A stretch of DNA of 64,000 nt from Novosphingobium profundi (GTDB taxonomy: Bacteria > Pseudomonadota > Alphaproteobacteria > Sphingomonadales > Sphingomonadaceae): positions 558,001 through 622,000 of the forward strand of contig NZ_JAIVLF010000001.1 in assembly GCF_020524485.1 (NCBI RefSeq), given 5' to 3'. Under the pieces are notes generated by a model, which saw only the letters and a list, made by a program, of their open reading frames with translations, was not told the DNA's origin and ran no database searches. Made by a program: the position numbers and the translations under genes. Below are positions 34,518-43,439 of the stretch, piece by piece. Within the stretch, counting starts at the first letter, position 1; each line of letters opens with the position of its first letter.

Positions 34518-35999
34518 TCAGTTGGGCGTGTCGAGCTCGTTGCCCGTCAGCGTCACGATGTGCAGCAGGTTGGTCGAGCCCTTGGTGCCGAAAGGCACAC
34601 CTGCCAGCACCACTAGCTTGGTTCCGGCCGCGCCGAAGCCGTGGCGCAGCGCCATGCGCTTGCCCTTGGCGATCATCTCTTCAAAGCTGCCGATGTCGCG
34701 CGTCATCACCGTGTGCGCGCCCCACAGGAGTGCCCCGCGGCGGGCAGTTTCCTGGCTGGGGGTGAGTACCAGCATGGGGGCTGCGGGACGTTCGCGCGCC
34801 ACGCGGCGCGCCGAAATGCCCGAACTGGTGAAGACGATGATGCCCTCGATCGGCAGCGTGTCGGCAATCTGGGTGCATGACCCGGCGAGCGCATCCGCCG
34901 TGGTCGGATCGAGAGGTGCCTTGGCGAGGTGGATACGCTCGCGGTAGGTGACGTCGCTTTCGACCTTCACCGCGATGCGGTCCATGATCGTGACCGCTTC
35001 GACCGGCCAGTCGCCCGCCGCCGTCTCGGCCGAGAGCATGACCGCGTCCGCACCGTCGTAGACCGCATTGGCGACGTCGGAAACCTCGGCGCGGGTGGGC
35101 GAGGGGCTCTTGATCATCGATTCGAGCATTTGCGTGGCGACCACGACCGGCTTGCCCCAGGCGCGGGTCTTTTCCACGATGTGCTTCTGGATCGGGGGCA
35201 CTTCCTCGGGGAGGAGTTCGACGCCCAGGTCCCCGCGCGCGACCATGATGCCATCGGAGATCTCGATGATCTCGTCGAGGCTCTCTACGGCGGCGGGCTT
35301 TTCGATCTTGGCCATGAGCGAGCCCTTGGGGCCCATCAGGCGGCGCGCCTCGGCCACGTCCTCGGGACGCTGCACGAAGGAGAGGCCAATCCAGTCGGCG
35401 CCCTGGTCCATCGCGAAGTCGAGGTCGCGGCGGTCCTTTTCGGTGAGCGCGGGGATCGGAACAAGCGCATCGGGCACGTTCACGCCCTTGCGGTCCGAGA
35501 TCGGCCCGCCGACTTCGGCGCTGCACAGGATCTCGTCCGTTTCGGCGCGGATTACGCGCAGCTGCAGCTTGCCATCATCGATCAGCAGGCGCTGGCCCTT
35601 GGTCAGGATGCCGAAAAGCTCGGGGTGGGGCAGGCACACGCGGTCATCGTTGCCCGGCGCCGGATCACGGTCGAGCGTGAAGTGGGCGCCGTGCTTGATG
35701 AAGGCCTTGCCGCCCTCGAAGGTGCCCACACGCAGCTTGGGGCCCTGCAGGTCGCACAGGATCGCGATCGGACGCATCAGGTCCTTTTCGACCGCGCGCA
35801 CGTTGGCGATGGTCTCGCGGTGGGTGTCATGATCGCCATGGCTCATGTTGACGCGGAAGGCGTCAGCCCCGCGCTGGATCAGCTTGGCGATAGTCTCCTT
35901 GTCGCGGCTGGCCGGGCCCAGCGTGGCCAGAATCTTGACCTTGCGCTGGCGCTTGATGCCACGGTGATGCGGAGAACGGCGGTAGGGGATGCTTGCCAA
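34518..35999 (-). CDS. pyk: Pyruvate kinase
   Basis: 493-residue glycolytic enzyme: phosphoenolpyruvate plus ADP to pyruvate plus ATP. KILATLGPASRD opens the barrel; RVNMSHG, CDLQGPKLR, IGLSFVQRPED, MAKIEKPAA (catalytic Lys) and GIMVARGDLGVEL (metal ligands) are all intact, and the C-terminal allosteric domain is complete. The only in-frame start before the barrel is TTG at 35999, with AAGAGGC about 11 bases upstream. Divergent from the DUF1244 gene. Confidence 0.95.
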   Translation of the reverse strand: MASIPYRRSPHHRGIKRQRKVKILATLGPASRDKETIAKLIQRGADAFRVNMSHGDHDTHRETIANVRAVEKDLMRPIAILCDLQGPKLRVGTFEGGKAFIKHGAHFTLDRDPAPGNDDRVCLPHPELFGILTKGQRLLIDDGKLQLRVIRAETDEILCSAEVGGPISDRKGVNVPDALVPIPALTEKDRRDLDFAMDQGADWIGLSFVQRPEDVAEARRLMGPKGSLMAKIEKPAAVESLDEIIEISDGIMVARGDLGVELLPEEVPPIQKHIVEKTRAWGKPVVVATQMLESMIKSPSPTRAEVSDVANAVYDGADAVMLSAETAAGDWPVEAVTIMDRIAVKVESDVTYRERIHLAKAPLDPTTADALAGSCTQIADTLPIEGIIVFTSSGISARRVARERPAAPMLVLTPSQETARRGALLWGAHTVMTRDIGSFEEMIAKGKRMALRHGFGAAGTKLVVLAGVPFGTKGSTNLLHIVTLTGNELDTPN

Positions 36000-36076
36000 G
36001 TTTTTTCTGCCTCTTTCGAAACCCGCCGCCCATATGGCAAAGGGTGGCTCCTAAACCAAGATCGAACGGCAGGAAT

Positions 36077-36388
36077 ATGGACGAGAAAGCAACGATAGAC
36101 ACGCTTGATGATGCAATTGCGGCAGCGGCGTTCCGCCGACTGGTGCATCATCTGCAGCAGCGCCACGATGCCCAGAACATCGACCTGATGGGGCTGGCGG
36201 GTTTTTGCCGCAACTGCCTTGCCGACTGGATCCGCGATGCCGGGTTCGAGGGTGACAAGGCCGAGGCGCGCGCGGTGATCCATGGGATGCCGTTTGCCGA
36301 GTGGAAGGACACATACCAGTCCGAGGCCACGCCCGAGCAGCTTGCGCGCATGGAAGAGAGCCTCAAGAAGAACGCACCGGGCCACTGA
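36077..36388 (+). CDS. DUF1244 family protein
   Basis: 103-residue protein with the family core MGLAGFCRNCLADWI and HGMPFAEWKDTYQ. The CRNC pair and the following acidic residues may bind a metal, but the function is unknown. ATG at 36077 has CAGGA five bases upstream. Divergent from pyk. Confidence 0.87.
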   Translation: MDEKATIDTLDDAIAAAAFRRLVHHLQQRHDAQNIDLMGLAGFCRNCLADWIRDAGFEGDKAEARAVIHGMPFAEWKDTYQSEATPEQLARMEESLKKNAPGH

Positions 36389-36413
36389 GCCCGGCGCGTG
36401 GCTTTCCCGGCGC

Positions 36414-37493
36414 TCAGGCCTCCTGGGGGCCGATTTCCACGTCCTTGTCCAGCAGCGTCTTCACGTAAATGCGCTGGACGAGGACGAAGGCGGTGATCGT
36501 GAGCGGGGAGGCGAGAAGAACGCCGAGGAACCCGAACAGCATGCCCGCCGCCAGCACCGCGAAGAGCAGGATTGCGGGCGGGATGTTGACGGCTTGCTTC
36601 TGGATCATCGGCTGGAGCACGTTGCCCTGCAGCTGCTGTACCAGCAGATAGAGCAGGAGCGTCCACAGCGCCGTCATTGGCGAGACCGTGAAGGCAAGCA
36701 GCACGGCGGGGAACCCGGCGATGACGGGGCCCAGCATGGGAATGACGTCGAGCAGGCCCGCCATGACGCCAAGGCCCGCGGCCGAAGGCACGCCAAGCAG
36801 TTCGAGCCCGATCCAGCTGAGCAGGGCCACGACGATCGAAGAGACGACCTGTCCCTTCATCCAGCCATTGAGGCCCATGCCGACATCGTCCAGCGCCTCT
36901 GCGGCCGTGGGCTCCGCGGCCTTGGGAATGAGCTTCAGGAACCCGCGCCGGTAGAGGTCGGGATTGGCGGCCAGAAACACCGCGCCCGCCACCACGAGGA
37001 CGAGGTTTGTGAGCGTGCTGCCCACGGTGAGCACGTAGCCGCCCGCCTGCGAGAACACGCCGGAGATCTGTTCGCGCCCCTGTTCAAGGGCACTGCGCAC
37101 GGTCTCGCCCATGCCCAGGCTGTCGAGCAGGTCCTCGACGCGGGCGATGGCGCCCGGAATGCTGTCGCGGATCATGTCGAACTGGGCGGCCAGTTGCGCG
37201 CCGAAGAGGTAGAAGGCTCCGGCAAAGACACCGAGCAGCAGCAGTACGGCCAAGGTCAGGCAGATGCCCCGGCCCAGCGGGGTGTGGCGGCAGATCACCC
37301 GGGTGATCGCATCGAAAACGACGCCGAGCACGATTGCCGCGAAGACCAGCAGGAGGAAGCTGACCATGCGCACCAGCAGGAGTGCGATGCCCAGCACCGC
37401 CAGTACGGTGACCACCGCCACGGCCACGCGCGCAGGGGTCCATGCAGGCGGGGAGGCGGGTGCCTCGGTGCGCGCGGGGGCGCTTCCTTCCAT
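36414..37493 (-). CDS. AI-2E family (PerM/YdiK-type) membrane transporter
   Basis: 359-residue inner-membrane protein with about eight transmembrane helices and a soluble middle (about 95-150). FLAANPDLYRRGFLKLIP, GLLDVIPMLGPVIAG and LVQQLQGNVLQPMIQKQ are signatures of the AI-2 exporter-like superfamily; members export AI-2 or work as Na+(K+)/H+ antiporters. Substrate unknown here. Convergent with the DUF1244 gene. Confidence 0.9.
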   Translation of the reverse strand: MEGSAPARTEAPASPPAWTPARVAVAVVTVLAVLGIALLLVRMVSFLLLVFAAIVLGVVFDAITRVICRHTPLGRGICLTLAVLLLLGVFAGAFYLFGAQLAAQFDMIRDSIPGAIARVEDLLDSLGMGETVRSALEQGREQISGVFSQAGGYVLTVGSTLTNLVLVVAGAVFLAANPDLYRRGFLKLIPKAAEPTAAEALDDVGMGLNGWMKGQVVSSIVVALLSWIGLELLGVPSAAGLGVMAGLLDVIPMLGPVIAGFPAVLLAFTVSPMTALWTLLLYLLVQQLQGNVLQPMIQKQAVNIPPAILLFAVLAAGMLFGFLGVLLASPLTITAFVLVQRIYVKTLLDKDVEIGPQEA

Positions 37494-37714
37494 TGTCGGT
37501 GTCCTTCATCAGCCGCGAAATTGCATGCGACTATGGCAAAGCGCCAAGGAGCCACTATGTTCCGCTTTCACGTTGCTGCGAGGCACCGGAGACGGGCCTC
37601 GTGGGCTTTCCACAGGATCACCTTTTGCGCAAAGGCGGCGCAGCGGCTATCAGCCTGCGCCCGTTCGCCTTGGCGACACCCGATTCTCAAAACTTCTTTC
37701 GGAGCTGAAATTCC

Positions 37715-37951
37715 ATGGCCGAAACCGCCGACGACCGCCTTCGCCTGCTGATCGAGCGCATCGAGCGTCTCGAAGAGGAAAAGAAGGGCATCTCGGACGA
37801 CATCCGCGACGTCTACAACGAGGCCAAGGCCGTCGGTTACGACGTCAAGATCATGCGCCAGATCGTGCGCCTGCGTAAGATGAAGCCCGACGACCGTCGC
37901 GAGATGGACATGGTGCTCGAGACCTACCGCAGCGCGCTCGGCCTCGACTGA
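37715..37951 (+). CDS. gapR: DUF2312 protein, GapR-like nucleoid-associated protein
   Basis: 78-residue helical protein: DRLRLLIERIERLEEEKKGI (coiled coil), DIRDVYNEAKAVGYDVKIMRQIVRLRK and a C-terminal DMVLETYRSALGL. This is the DUF2312 family, whose Caulobacter member GapR binds overtwisted DNA ahead of replication forks as a dimer or tetramer. Naming is by family; no experiment here. The gene is followed by a strong terminator. Confidence 0.85.
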   Translation: MAETADDRLRLLIERIERLEEEKKGISDDIRDVYNEAKAVGYDVKIMRQIVRLRKMKPDDRREMDMVLETYRSALGLD

Positions 37952-37954
37952 CCG

Positions 37955-37990
37955 AAGGAAAGGCCGGGGCGCTCGCCCCGGCCTTTCCTT
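37955..37990. terminator. Bidirectional terminator between gapR and CPBP gene
   Basis: A 16-base perfect stem (AAGGAAAGGCCGGGGC with its complement) closes on a four-base loop, with T-rich and A-rich arms on each side. It lies between convergent genes and overlaps the CPBP stop by two bases. Confidence 0.88.
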
Positions 37991-38723
37991 ACATTCCCGC
38001 GAGAAAGGCCAGCGCCATGGTCGCCGCGTTGGCGCCCGCGTGCTGGAGCATCCCAGCGCTTACGCCCAGTCTCTGGCGGGTATAGCCCAGCATGATCCCG
38101 GCCCACAGCTGGGGCAGCACAAGAAGCGCGGTCAGCGCCGAGGCGTTGCCGTAGTTGAAGATGTGGATGCCCGCAAAGACAAGCGCGGCCAGCCAGTAGA
38201 TCACGGGGTAGCCGCTGCGGAACCAACCGGGCGCCGGACGACGGCGCAGCGCGAACCAGCCCGCCCCCGCGATGAGTGCCAGACCCAGCAGGCCGCCTGT
38301 GATCCACAAGGGGCCAAGGCCATGGCCCTGCCCGGCGATGACGACGGCACCCAGAAGTCCGCAGCCCAGCAGCCACAGCGCGCGCGGGCGCCCACTCTGC
38401 CACCCGCGAAACAGCACTTCCTCGATGATCGGCGCGGCAATCACCGTGACGGGAAAAAGCCACCCTGCTGGCAACTGGTCGAAGGCGTCGGGCGGCGTCA
38501 GGCCAAGCTGGCTCTGGATGAGCGCGGTCAGCGGCAGGGTGACCAGCAGCAGCACCGCGACATGCAGGGAATAGAGGACGCCCAGCACCTTCCAGCTGGA
38601 CAGTCGGCGCAAACCTTCCGGGGAGAGCACGCGCGGGCGGCGCACGAAGCGGGTAAGGTCGGCCAGAATGGCGGCGAGGCCGGGCGGGGCGGCGGATGCC
38701 AGGGGAACCGTTGGGCGTGTCAT
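37989..38723 (-). CDS. CPBP family intramembrane metalloprotease
   Basis: 244-residue membrane protein with about six helices. PIIEEVLFRGW is the EExxxR motif and FAGIHIFNYGN the FxxxH motif of the CAAX-protease/bacteriocin-processing (Abi) family. It probably cleaves within the membrane; substrate unknown. AGGAGAT stands at good spacing before the start. Confidence 0.88.
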   Translation of the reverse strand: MTRPTVPLASAAPPGLAAILADLTRFVRRPRVLSPEGLRRLSSWKVLGVLYSLHVAVLLLVTLPLTALIQSQLGLTPPDAFDQLPAGWLFPVTVIAAPIIEEVLFRGWQSGRPRALWLLGCGLLGAVVIAGQGHGLGPLWITGGLLGLALIAGAGWFALRRRPAPGWFRSGYPVIYWLAALVFAGIHIFNYGNASALTALLVLPQLWAGIMLGYTRQRLGVSAGMLQHAGANAATMALAFLAGM

Positions 38724-38820
38724 GGTCTATCTCCTGACCGATAGATCCTTGCCAAAGCGTTGTGTTCCCGCTGCATTTCGGGAAAGGCGTGGATCACGCA
38801 CATAGATGGGAGCCTTGCCG

Positions 38821-39138
38821 ATGATTGTCACCACCACGCCGCTGATCGAGGGTCAGCCTGTTCAGCAGTACTTCGGGATCGTGACCGGGGAAGTCATCGT
38901 GGGCGCCAACATCTTTCGCGATCTCTTCGCCTCGATCACCGATATCGTCGGCGGGCGCTCGGGCAAGTACGAGCATGTGCTTCAACGTGCTCGCAAGGAG
39001 GCGCTCGCCGAAATGGAAGCCGAGGCTGCACGGCTGGGCGGCAATGCCGTCATCGGTGTCGACATCGATTACGAAACGATCGGCAAGACCGGCTCGATGC
39101 TGATGGTCAGCTGTTCGGGGACCGCCGTGCGGATCTGA
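38821..39138 (+). CDS. YbjQ/DUF74 family protein
   Basis: 105-residue protein that forms a pentameric barrel in known structures; called heavy-metal-binding in databases, but function is unproven. [24 protein letters not shown] and [16 protein letters not shown] are the signatures. The internal ATG at 38821 was preferred over 38806 because relatives start MIVTTT and GGGAG lies eight bases before it. Confidence 0.88.
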   Translation: MIVTTTPLIEGQPVQQYFGIVTGEVIVGANIFRDLFASITDIVGGRSGKYEHVLQRARKEALAEMEAEAARLGGNAVIGVDIDYETIGKTGSMLMVSCSGTAVRI

Positions 39139-39168
39139 TCTGCGCGTTTTCTGGGCTTCGCCTGGCCT

Positions 39169-39549
39169 TCAGGCGCTGACCCTGGCCTCTTCCTGACGCA
39201 GGTCGAAGTCTGTACGCGCGGCATCGACCTGCGCCATGTTGTCGATCGTCCAGACGTAGAGCGCCTTGAAGGGCGGCAGGAGCGATTGGCCCAGCGGGGT
39301 CAGGCTGTACTCCACGGCCACCGGCGCGGCTGGAATTACCTGGCGCTCGACGAGGCCATTGCGCTCCAGCTTGCGCAGGCACTGGGTGAGGGACTTCTGC
39401 GTCACGCCTTCCAGGTGCCGCTTGATGGCGTTGAAGCGCACCGGCCCGTGTTCGAGGACGGTCAGGACCATCATCGACCATTTGTCCGCGATCTGTTCGA
39501 ACAGCTTGCGGCTGGGGCAGTCGACAGAGAAATGCTGGCACAGGGGCAT
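39169..39549 (-). CDS. HxlR family transcriptional regulator
   Basis: 126-residue winged-helix regulator: LFEQIADKWSMMVLTVLEHGPVRFNAIKR and GVTQKSLTQCLRKLERNGLVERQ. HxlR-family members with N-terminal cysteines sense quinones, aldehydes or other electrophiles; this one has Cys at about 4, 11 and 71. Divergent from an Old Yellow Enzyme gene, which it probably controls through the two inverted repeats between them. Confidence 0.9.
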   Translation of the reverse strand: MPLCQHFSVDCPSRKLFEQIADKWSMMVLTVLEHGPVRFNAIKRHLEGVTQKSLTQCLRKLERNGLVERQVIPAAPVAVEYSLTPLGQSLLPPFKALYVWTIDNMAQVDAARTDFDLRQEEARVSA

Positions 39550-39584
39550 GGCGAAACTCGCAGGTAAGCGGGTGGTCGGGGGGT

Positions 39585-39602
39585 GGTATCCTTGAGGATA
39601 CC
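39585..39602. promoter_or_regulatory. Inverted repeat 1, probable HxlR operator
   Basis: GGTATCC-TTGA-GGATACC, a perfect 7-base inverted repeat, 36 bases from the HxlR start. Confidence 0.6.
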
Positions 39603-39631
39603 TGGCGAATTGAAGGTGCGTTCTTGAACCC

Positions 39632-39650
39632 AGGTATCGAAGATATACCT
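39632..39650. promoter_or_regulatory. Inverted repeat 2, probable HxlR operator
   Basis: AGGTAT-N7-ATACCT, sharing the GGTAT...ATACC arms of the first repeat; the two centres are about 47-48 bases apart. It lies 57 bases before the oxidoreductase start, where it could block its promoter. Confidence 0.6.
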
Positions 39651-39706
39651 AGGCGGGGATTCAATCAATCTCTCCCCCAGATCCCCGTTCCGATGGAGCC
39701 CTTCCC

Positions 39707-40825
39707 ATGAGCACATCCGCCACCGACATCCTGTTCCAGCCCTTCCAGCGCGGGGGCCTCGACCTTGCCAACCGCATAGTCATGGCGCCCATGACCCGCT
39801 CGTTCGCCGAGAATGGCATAGTCGGCCCCGAGCAGGCTGCCTACTACGCCCGCCGGGCCGAGGGCGGGGTGGGCCTGATCCTCTCCGAAGGCACGGTGAT
39901 CGACCGGCCCAATTCGCGCAACGAGCCGGGCATTCCTTTTTTCCATGGCGAGGACGCGCTCGCGGGCTGGAAGGGCGTGGTCGATGCCGTCCACGCCGCA
40001 GGTGGCCGGATGGGCCCGCAGATCTGGCACACCGGCTCCACGCGCGGCATGAGTGGCTGGGAACCCGAAACCCCGGTCGAGAGCCCCTCGGGCCTCGTCG
40101 GCCCCGGCGACCCGCGCGGCACGGCCATGAGCGAAGAGGACATCGCCGACACCGTTGCCGCCTTTGCGCGGGCCGCGGCCGATGCCAAGCGCCTGGGTTT
40201 CGATACGGTCGAGCTTCACGGCGCACATGGTTACCTGATCGACCAGTTTTTCTGGGACGGCACCAACCAGCGTGAGGATCGCTACGGCGGTGCCACGATT
40301 GCCGAGCGTTCGCGCATGGCCGCCGAAGTGGTCGCGGCCGTGCGCGCGGCGATCGGCCCGGACTTCCCGCTCATCCTGCGTCTCAGCCAGTGGAAGCAGC
40401 AGGACTACACGGCGAAGCTCGCCACTACGCCCGCTGAAATGACGTCCTGGCTGGCCCCGCTCGTCGATGCGGGCGCGAATGTCCTGCACTGCTCGCAGCG
40501 CCGCTTCTGGGAGCCCGAGTTTCCTGAGATCGACGGCGAGCAGGGCCTGAACTTCGCAGGCTGGGCCAAGAAGCTCACCGGCGCGACCACGATCAGCGTC
40601 GGCTCGGTCGGCCTCTCGGGCGAGTTCCTCGCCGCGTTCGGGGGCGAGACGTCCAAGGCGACGGGCCTTGAACAGCTGATCGCGCGTATGGAGCGCGACG
40701 AGTTCGACCTTATCGCCATCGGCCGTGCGCTCATTTCCAACCCCGACTGGGTCGCCAAGGTGCGCGGCGGCGAGGCGGACGGCCTCAAGGGCTTCGATCC
40801 GGCCGCGCTTGCCGAACTGGTCTGA
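39707..40825 (+). CDS. Old Yellow Enzyme family alkene reductase (NADH:flavin oxidoreductase)
   Basis: 372-residue FMN-dependent TIM barrel reducing activated C=C bonds (enones, maleimides, nitro-olefins; NemA/XenA type). Visible are NRIVMAPMTRS (FMN loop), QIWHTGS, HGAHGYLIDQFF with the substrate-binding His pair, DRYGG and FDLIAIGRALISNPDW at the phosphate end. AGCCCTTCCC precedes the start without a strong ribosome site. Probably electrophile detoxification under the divergent HxlR regulator. Confidence 0.92.
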   Translation: MSTSATDILFQPFQRGGLDLANRIVMAPMTRSFAENGIVGPEQAAYYARRAEGGVGLILSEGTVIDRPNSRNEPGIPFFHGEDALAGWKGVVDAVHAAGGRMGPQIWHTGSTRGMSGWEPETPVESPSGLVGPGDPRGTAMSEEDIADTVAAFARAAADAKRLGFDTVELHGAHGYLIDQFFWDGTNQREDRYGGATIAERSRMAAEVVAAVRAAIGPDFPLILRLSQWKQQDYTAKLATTPAEMTSWLAPLVDAGANVLHCSQRRFWEPEFPEIDGEQGLNFAGWAKKLTGATTISVGSVGLSGEFLAAFGGETSKATGLEQLIARMERDEFDLIAIGRALISNPDWVAKVRGGEADGLKGFDPAALAELV

Positions 40826-40847
40826 GCACAGACGACGAGGTCTTTTT

Positions 40848-40961
40848 TCAAGGGGCCATCGCCCCTTGACCCCGGGAATGGGCAACCTCACCTCCCTCCG
40901 CTAGGTTGGCGGAGAGGGGTGAGGTCGACAGTCCCGGGAGCCCGAGGGCGGTGGCCCTCGG
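40848..40961. repeat. Hairpin-rich intergenic repeat, copy B
   Basis: Inverted relative to copy A: CAAGGGGCC-AT-CGCCCCTTG at the left, a central stem with CCTCACC and GGTGAGG, the linker GTCGACAGT, and the CCGAGGGC/GCCCTCGG hairpin at the right. Spacing between the three hairpins matches copy A. It starts 23 bases after the oxidoreductase stop and ends 13 bases before the acetyltransferase remnant. Confidence 0.85.
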
Positions 40962-40974
40962 AATCACCCTCCTG

Positions 40975-41121
40975 AATTGGCCTGCCGGGATCGCGCTCCC
41001 CAACGCGGGCCGTGTCGCCCTGCATGAGGCGATGGGCTCCACGTTGGTGGGCATTTACCGCCAGGTCGGCTGGAAACTCGGCGTCTGGCGCGAGGTGGGA
41101 TGGTGGCAAGTGTTGCTCTAG
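40975..41121 (+). pseudogene. C-terminal remnant of a phosphinothricin-type GNAT acetyltransferase
   Basis: The frame reads [19 protein letters not shown] and ends [14 protein letters not shown], then stops. This is the last ~48 residues of the Pat/Bar-like GNAT family (IALPNxxSVALHE...VGxWxDVGWWQ). The acetyl-CoA loop and the N-terminal two thirds are absent; repeat copy B occupies the site where they should be. In full-length relatives these residues follow the RxxGxG/A motif, so the fragment cannot be active. Confidence 0.75.
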
Positions 41122-41252
41122 GGCGTGCGCTTGTTGTAAGGGCGCCCGACCCGAATTTCCAACGGACTCGCCCCGTACCGCCGCCCGCTGGCCTTTTTGG
41201 CCTGGCAAGAGCCTCGGTTACATGCGGCGGGCACAAGACAAGAGCGGACCCG

Positions 41253-42017
41253 ATGGCAGGCCATTCCAAATTCAAGAACATCATGCACCGCAAGGGTGCG
41301 CAGGATAAGAAGCGCTCGGCGCAGTTCAGCAAGCTGAGCCGCGAAATCACCGTGGCCGCCAAGATGGGCATGCCCGATCCGGACATGAACCCGCGCCTGC
41401 GCGCCGCGGTCAATGCCGCCAAGGCGCAGTCGATGCCCAAGGACAACATCCAGCGCGCCATCGACAAGGCCTCCAAGGGCGATGCCGAGAACTACGAGGA
41501 AGTGCGCTACGAGGGCTACGGCCCGGGCGGCGTTGCCCTCATCGTCGAGGCGCTGACCGACAACCGCAACCGCACCGCCACCAACGTGCGCACCGCTTTC
41601 GCCAAGAACGGCGGCAACCTGGGCGCGAGCGGCGCCGTCTCGCACGGCTTCGAGCGCCTCGGCCTGATCGAGTACCCGGCGAGCGTCGGCGATGAGGAGA
41701 AGGTCCTCGAAGCCGCGATCGAGGCCGGCGCCGACGATGTCGAGAGCGACATGGGCGATGGTGATGAGAATCCGGGCAGCCACGCGATCTGGTGCGCGCC
41801 CGAAGCGCTCCACGAAGTGGCAGGCGAGCTCGAGAAGGTCTTGGGCGAAGCCGAAGGCGTGAAGCTGGCCTGGCGTCCCAACATCAAGGTCGATGCCGAC
41901 GAGGGCGTTGCGAGCACGCTGCTCAAGCTGGTCGACACGCTGGACGACGACGATGACGTCCAGACCGTCTGGGGGAACTACGAAATCTCCGACGAAGTCA
42001 TGGAAAAGCTGGGTTAA
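41253..42017 (+). CDS. yebC: YebC/PmpR (TACO1) family protein
   Basis: 254-residue protein, [20 protein letters not shown] at the start, a family hallmark. YebC proteins act as transcription regulators (PmpR) or, as shown for TACO1/YebC, help ribosomes translate proline-rich stretches. [29 protein letters not shown] closes the domain. Directly upstream of ruvC, a common gene order. Confidence 0.95.
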   Translation: MAGHSKFKNIMHRKGAQDKKRSAQFSKLSREITVAAKMGMPDPDMNPRLRAAVNAAKAQSMPKDNIQRAIDKASKGDAENYEEVRYEGYGPGGVALIVEALTDNRNRTATNVRTAFAKNGGNLGASGAVSHGFERLGLIEYPASVGDEEKVLEAAIEAGADDVESDMGDGDENPGSHAIWCAPEALHEVAGELEKVLGEAEGVKLAWRPNIKVDADEGVASTLLKLVDTLDDDDDVQTVWGNYEISDEVMEKLG

Positions 42018-42136
42018 TTCGGCTGATGCCGGGCTGCGAGCGGCCCTGTTCTGCGCTTCCGGTGCTCACGTACCTTAAGGTACGCTGCGCGCCGGTTCTC
42101 GAACAGGGGCGCTCTCGCTCCGGCCTGAGCCGAATT
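42016..42136. repeat. 121-base imperfect palindrome between yebC and ruvC
   Basis: The outer arms AATTCGGCTGATGCCGG and CCGGCCTGAGCCGAATT, the inner arms around GCCCTGTTC/GAACAGGGGC, and the core GTACCTTAAGGTAC (42070-42083) are all symmetric about position 42076. As RNA it would fold into one long hairpin. It begins inside the yebC stop codon and ends 14 bases before the ruvC start. Confidence 0.85.
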
Positions 42137-42150
42137 GGAAGTGGTCTGAA

Positions 42151-42627
42151 ATGATCATCATCGGGCTCGATCCGGGGCTTACCTGCACGGGCTGGGGTGT
42201 GGTCGCCAAGAGCGGCAGCCGCCTCAGCCACGTGGCCAATGGGCAGATCCGCACCAACGCCAAGGCCTCGATGGCCGAGCGGCTGGTCGAGCTCGACAGC
42301 GCGCTGCTCGACGTGATCCTCCACCATCGCCCCGATACCGGCGCAGTGGAGGAGGTTTTCGTCAACGTGAACCCGCAATCGACGCTGAAGCTGGGGCAGG
42401 CGCGCGGCGTTGCCATGCTCGCTATCGCGCGCGCGGGGCTGCCGGTGGCCGAATACTCCACCAAGATCGTCAAGAAGGCCCTCGTCGGCACCGGCGGGGC
42501 GGACAAGAAGCAGATCCAGCATATGCTGAAAGTGCTGCTGCCCGGCGTCCAGCTTGCGGGCGAGGACGCCTCCGACGCGCTCGCCGTCGCGATTACCCAC
42601 GCCAACATGCTGGGAAGCCATCGCTAA
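42151..42627 (+). CDS. ruvC: Holliday junction resolvase RuvC
   Basis: 158-residue dimeric endonuclease that cuts Holliday junctions. The catalytic acidic residues are in IIGLDPG (Asp7), AVEEVFVN (Glu) and [15 protein letters not shown] (two Asp); [12 protein letters not shown] is the DNA-binding helix. Length is within the family range. Acts with RuvA and RuvB encoded downstream. Confidence 0.95.
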   Translation: MIIIGLDPGLTCTGWGVVAKSGSRLSHVANGQIRTNAKASMAERLVELDSALLDVILHHRPDTGAVEEVFVNVNPQSTLKLGQARGVAMLAIARAGLPVAEYSTKIVKKALVGTGGADKKQIQHMLKVLLPGVQLAGEDASDALAVAITHANMLGSHR

Positions 42628-42681
42628 GCTGCACCGGTTTGGTCTGGTCATGGGAAGGCGTTCCTGCCATAGGAACAAACC

Positions 42682-43296
42682 ATGATCGCGAAGCTGACTG
42701 GATTGCTGGATGACACGGGCCCCGACTGGGCCGTGATCGATGTGAACGGCGTGGGCTATCTCGTCCACTGTTCGGCGCGCACGCTCGACCACCTCGGCAT
42801 CCGGGGCGACAAGGTCGTGGTGCACACCGAGATGCAGGTCTCCGAAACCGACCAGCGCCTGATCGGCTTCACCTCGGCGGCCGAGCGCAACTGGTTCCGC
42901 CTCCTCACCGCGGTGCAGGGGGTGGGGTCCAAGGTCGCGCTCGCGATCCTCTCGGTCCTCACCACCGAGGAACTCCAGCGCGCCTGTGCGGGCGGCGACA
43001 GCGCCATGGTCGCGCGGGCCAACGGGGTCGGCCCCAAGCTTGCGACCCGCATCGTCAACGAATTGAAGGAGAAGGCAGGCGGCATGCCGGTCGCCCCCGG
43101 ATCCCCGGGCGTTGCGGCCTCGGGCGCGGCGAGCCCGGCGGGCTCGTCCAGTGCGGACGCCGTCTCCGCCCTCCAGAACCTGGGCTTCAAGCCCGCCATC
43201 GCCAGCACCGCGGTCGCCCAGGCTGTGGGCGAACTGGGCGAGGATGCTGGGCTCAACGACCTTGTGCGCGTCGCGCTGAAGAAGGCGGCGGGGTGA
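42682..43296 (+). CDS. ruvA: Holliday junction DNA helicase subunit RuvA
   Basis: 204-residue protein that binds the four-way junction as a tetramer. Domain I is the OB fold ([20 protein letters not shown]), domain II has helix-hairpin-helix motifs ([17 protein letters not shown] and [20 protein letters not shown]) and domain III, contacting RuvB, is [20 protein letters not shown] Gly/Ala/Ser-rich linker precedes domain III. Its stop overlaps the next small gene. Confidence 0.96.
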   Translation: MIAKLTGLLDDTGPDWAVIDVNGVGYLVHCSARTLDHLGIRGDKVVVHTEMQVSETDQRLIGFTSAAERNWFRLLTAVQGVGSKVALAILSVLTTEELQRACAGGDSAMVARANGVGPKLATRIVNELKEKAGGMPVAPGSPGVAASGAASPAGSSSADAVSALQNLGFKPAIASTAVAQAVGELGEDAGLNDLVRVALKKAAG

Positions 43297-43439
43297 GGCA
43301 GGTCGCCTTCCGTTTCGCTGCGCTGATGGTCGTGATGGCCGGTGTCGGCTTCTGGTTTTCGGACTATCTTGCCATTGATGGTTGTCTCGATGGCGGCGGG
43401 GCTTGGGACTATGAGGGGGGCGTATGCCATTTCGAATGA
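43293..43439 (+). CDS. 48-residue membrane-anchored or exported small protein in the ruv operon
   Basis: GTG start overlaps the ruvA stop (GTGA) and the stop overlaps the dsrE-family gene. The product has a positive N-terminus (MRQVAFRF), one hydrophobic segment ([20 protein letters not shown]) and a periplasmic tail [20 protein letters not shown], with the C-x(2-3)-GG-x-W-x-Y/E-x-C pattern of short envelope proteins. The two Cys could pair. Function unknown; the double overlap argues that it is translated. Confidence 0.6.
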   Translation: MRQVAFRFAALMVVMAGVGFWFSDYLAIDGCLDGGGAWDYEGGVCHFE

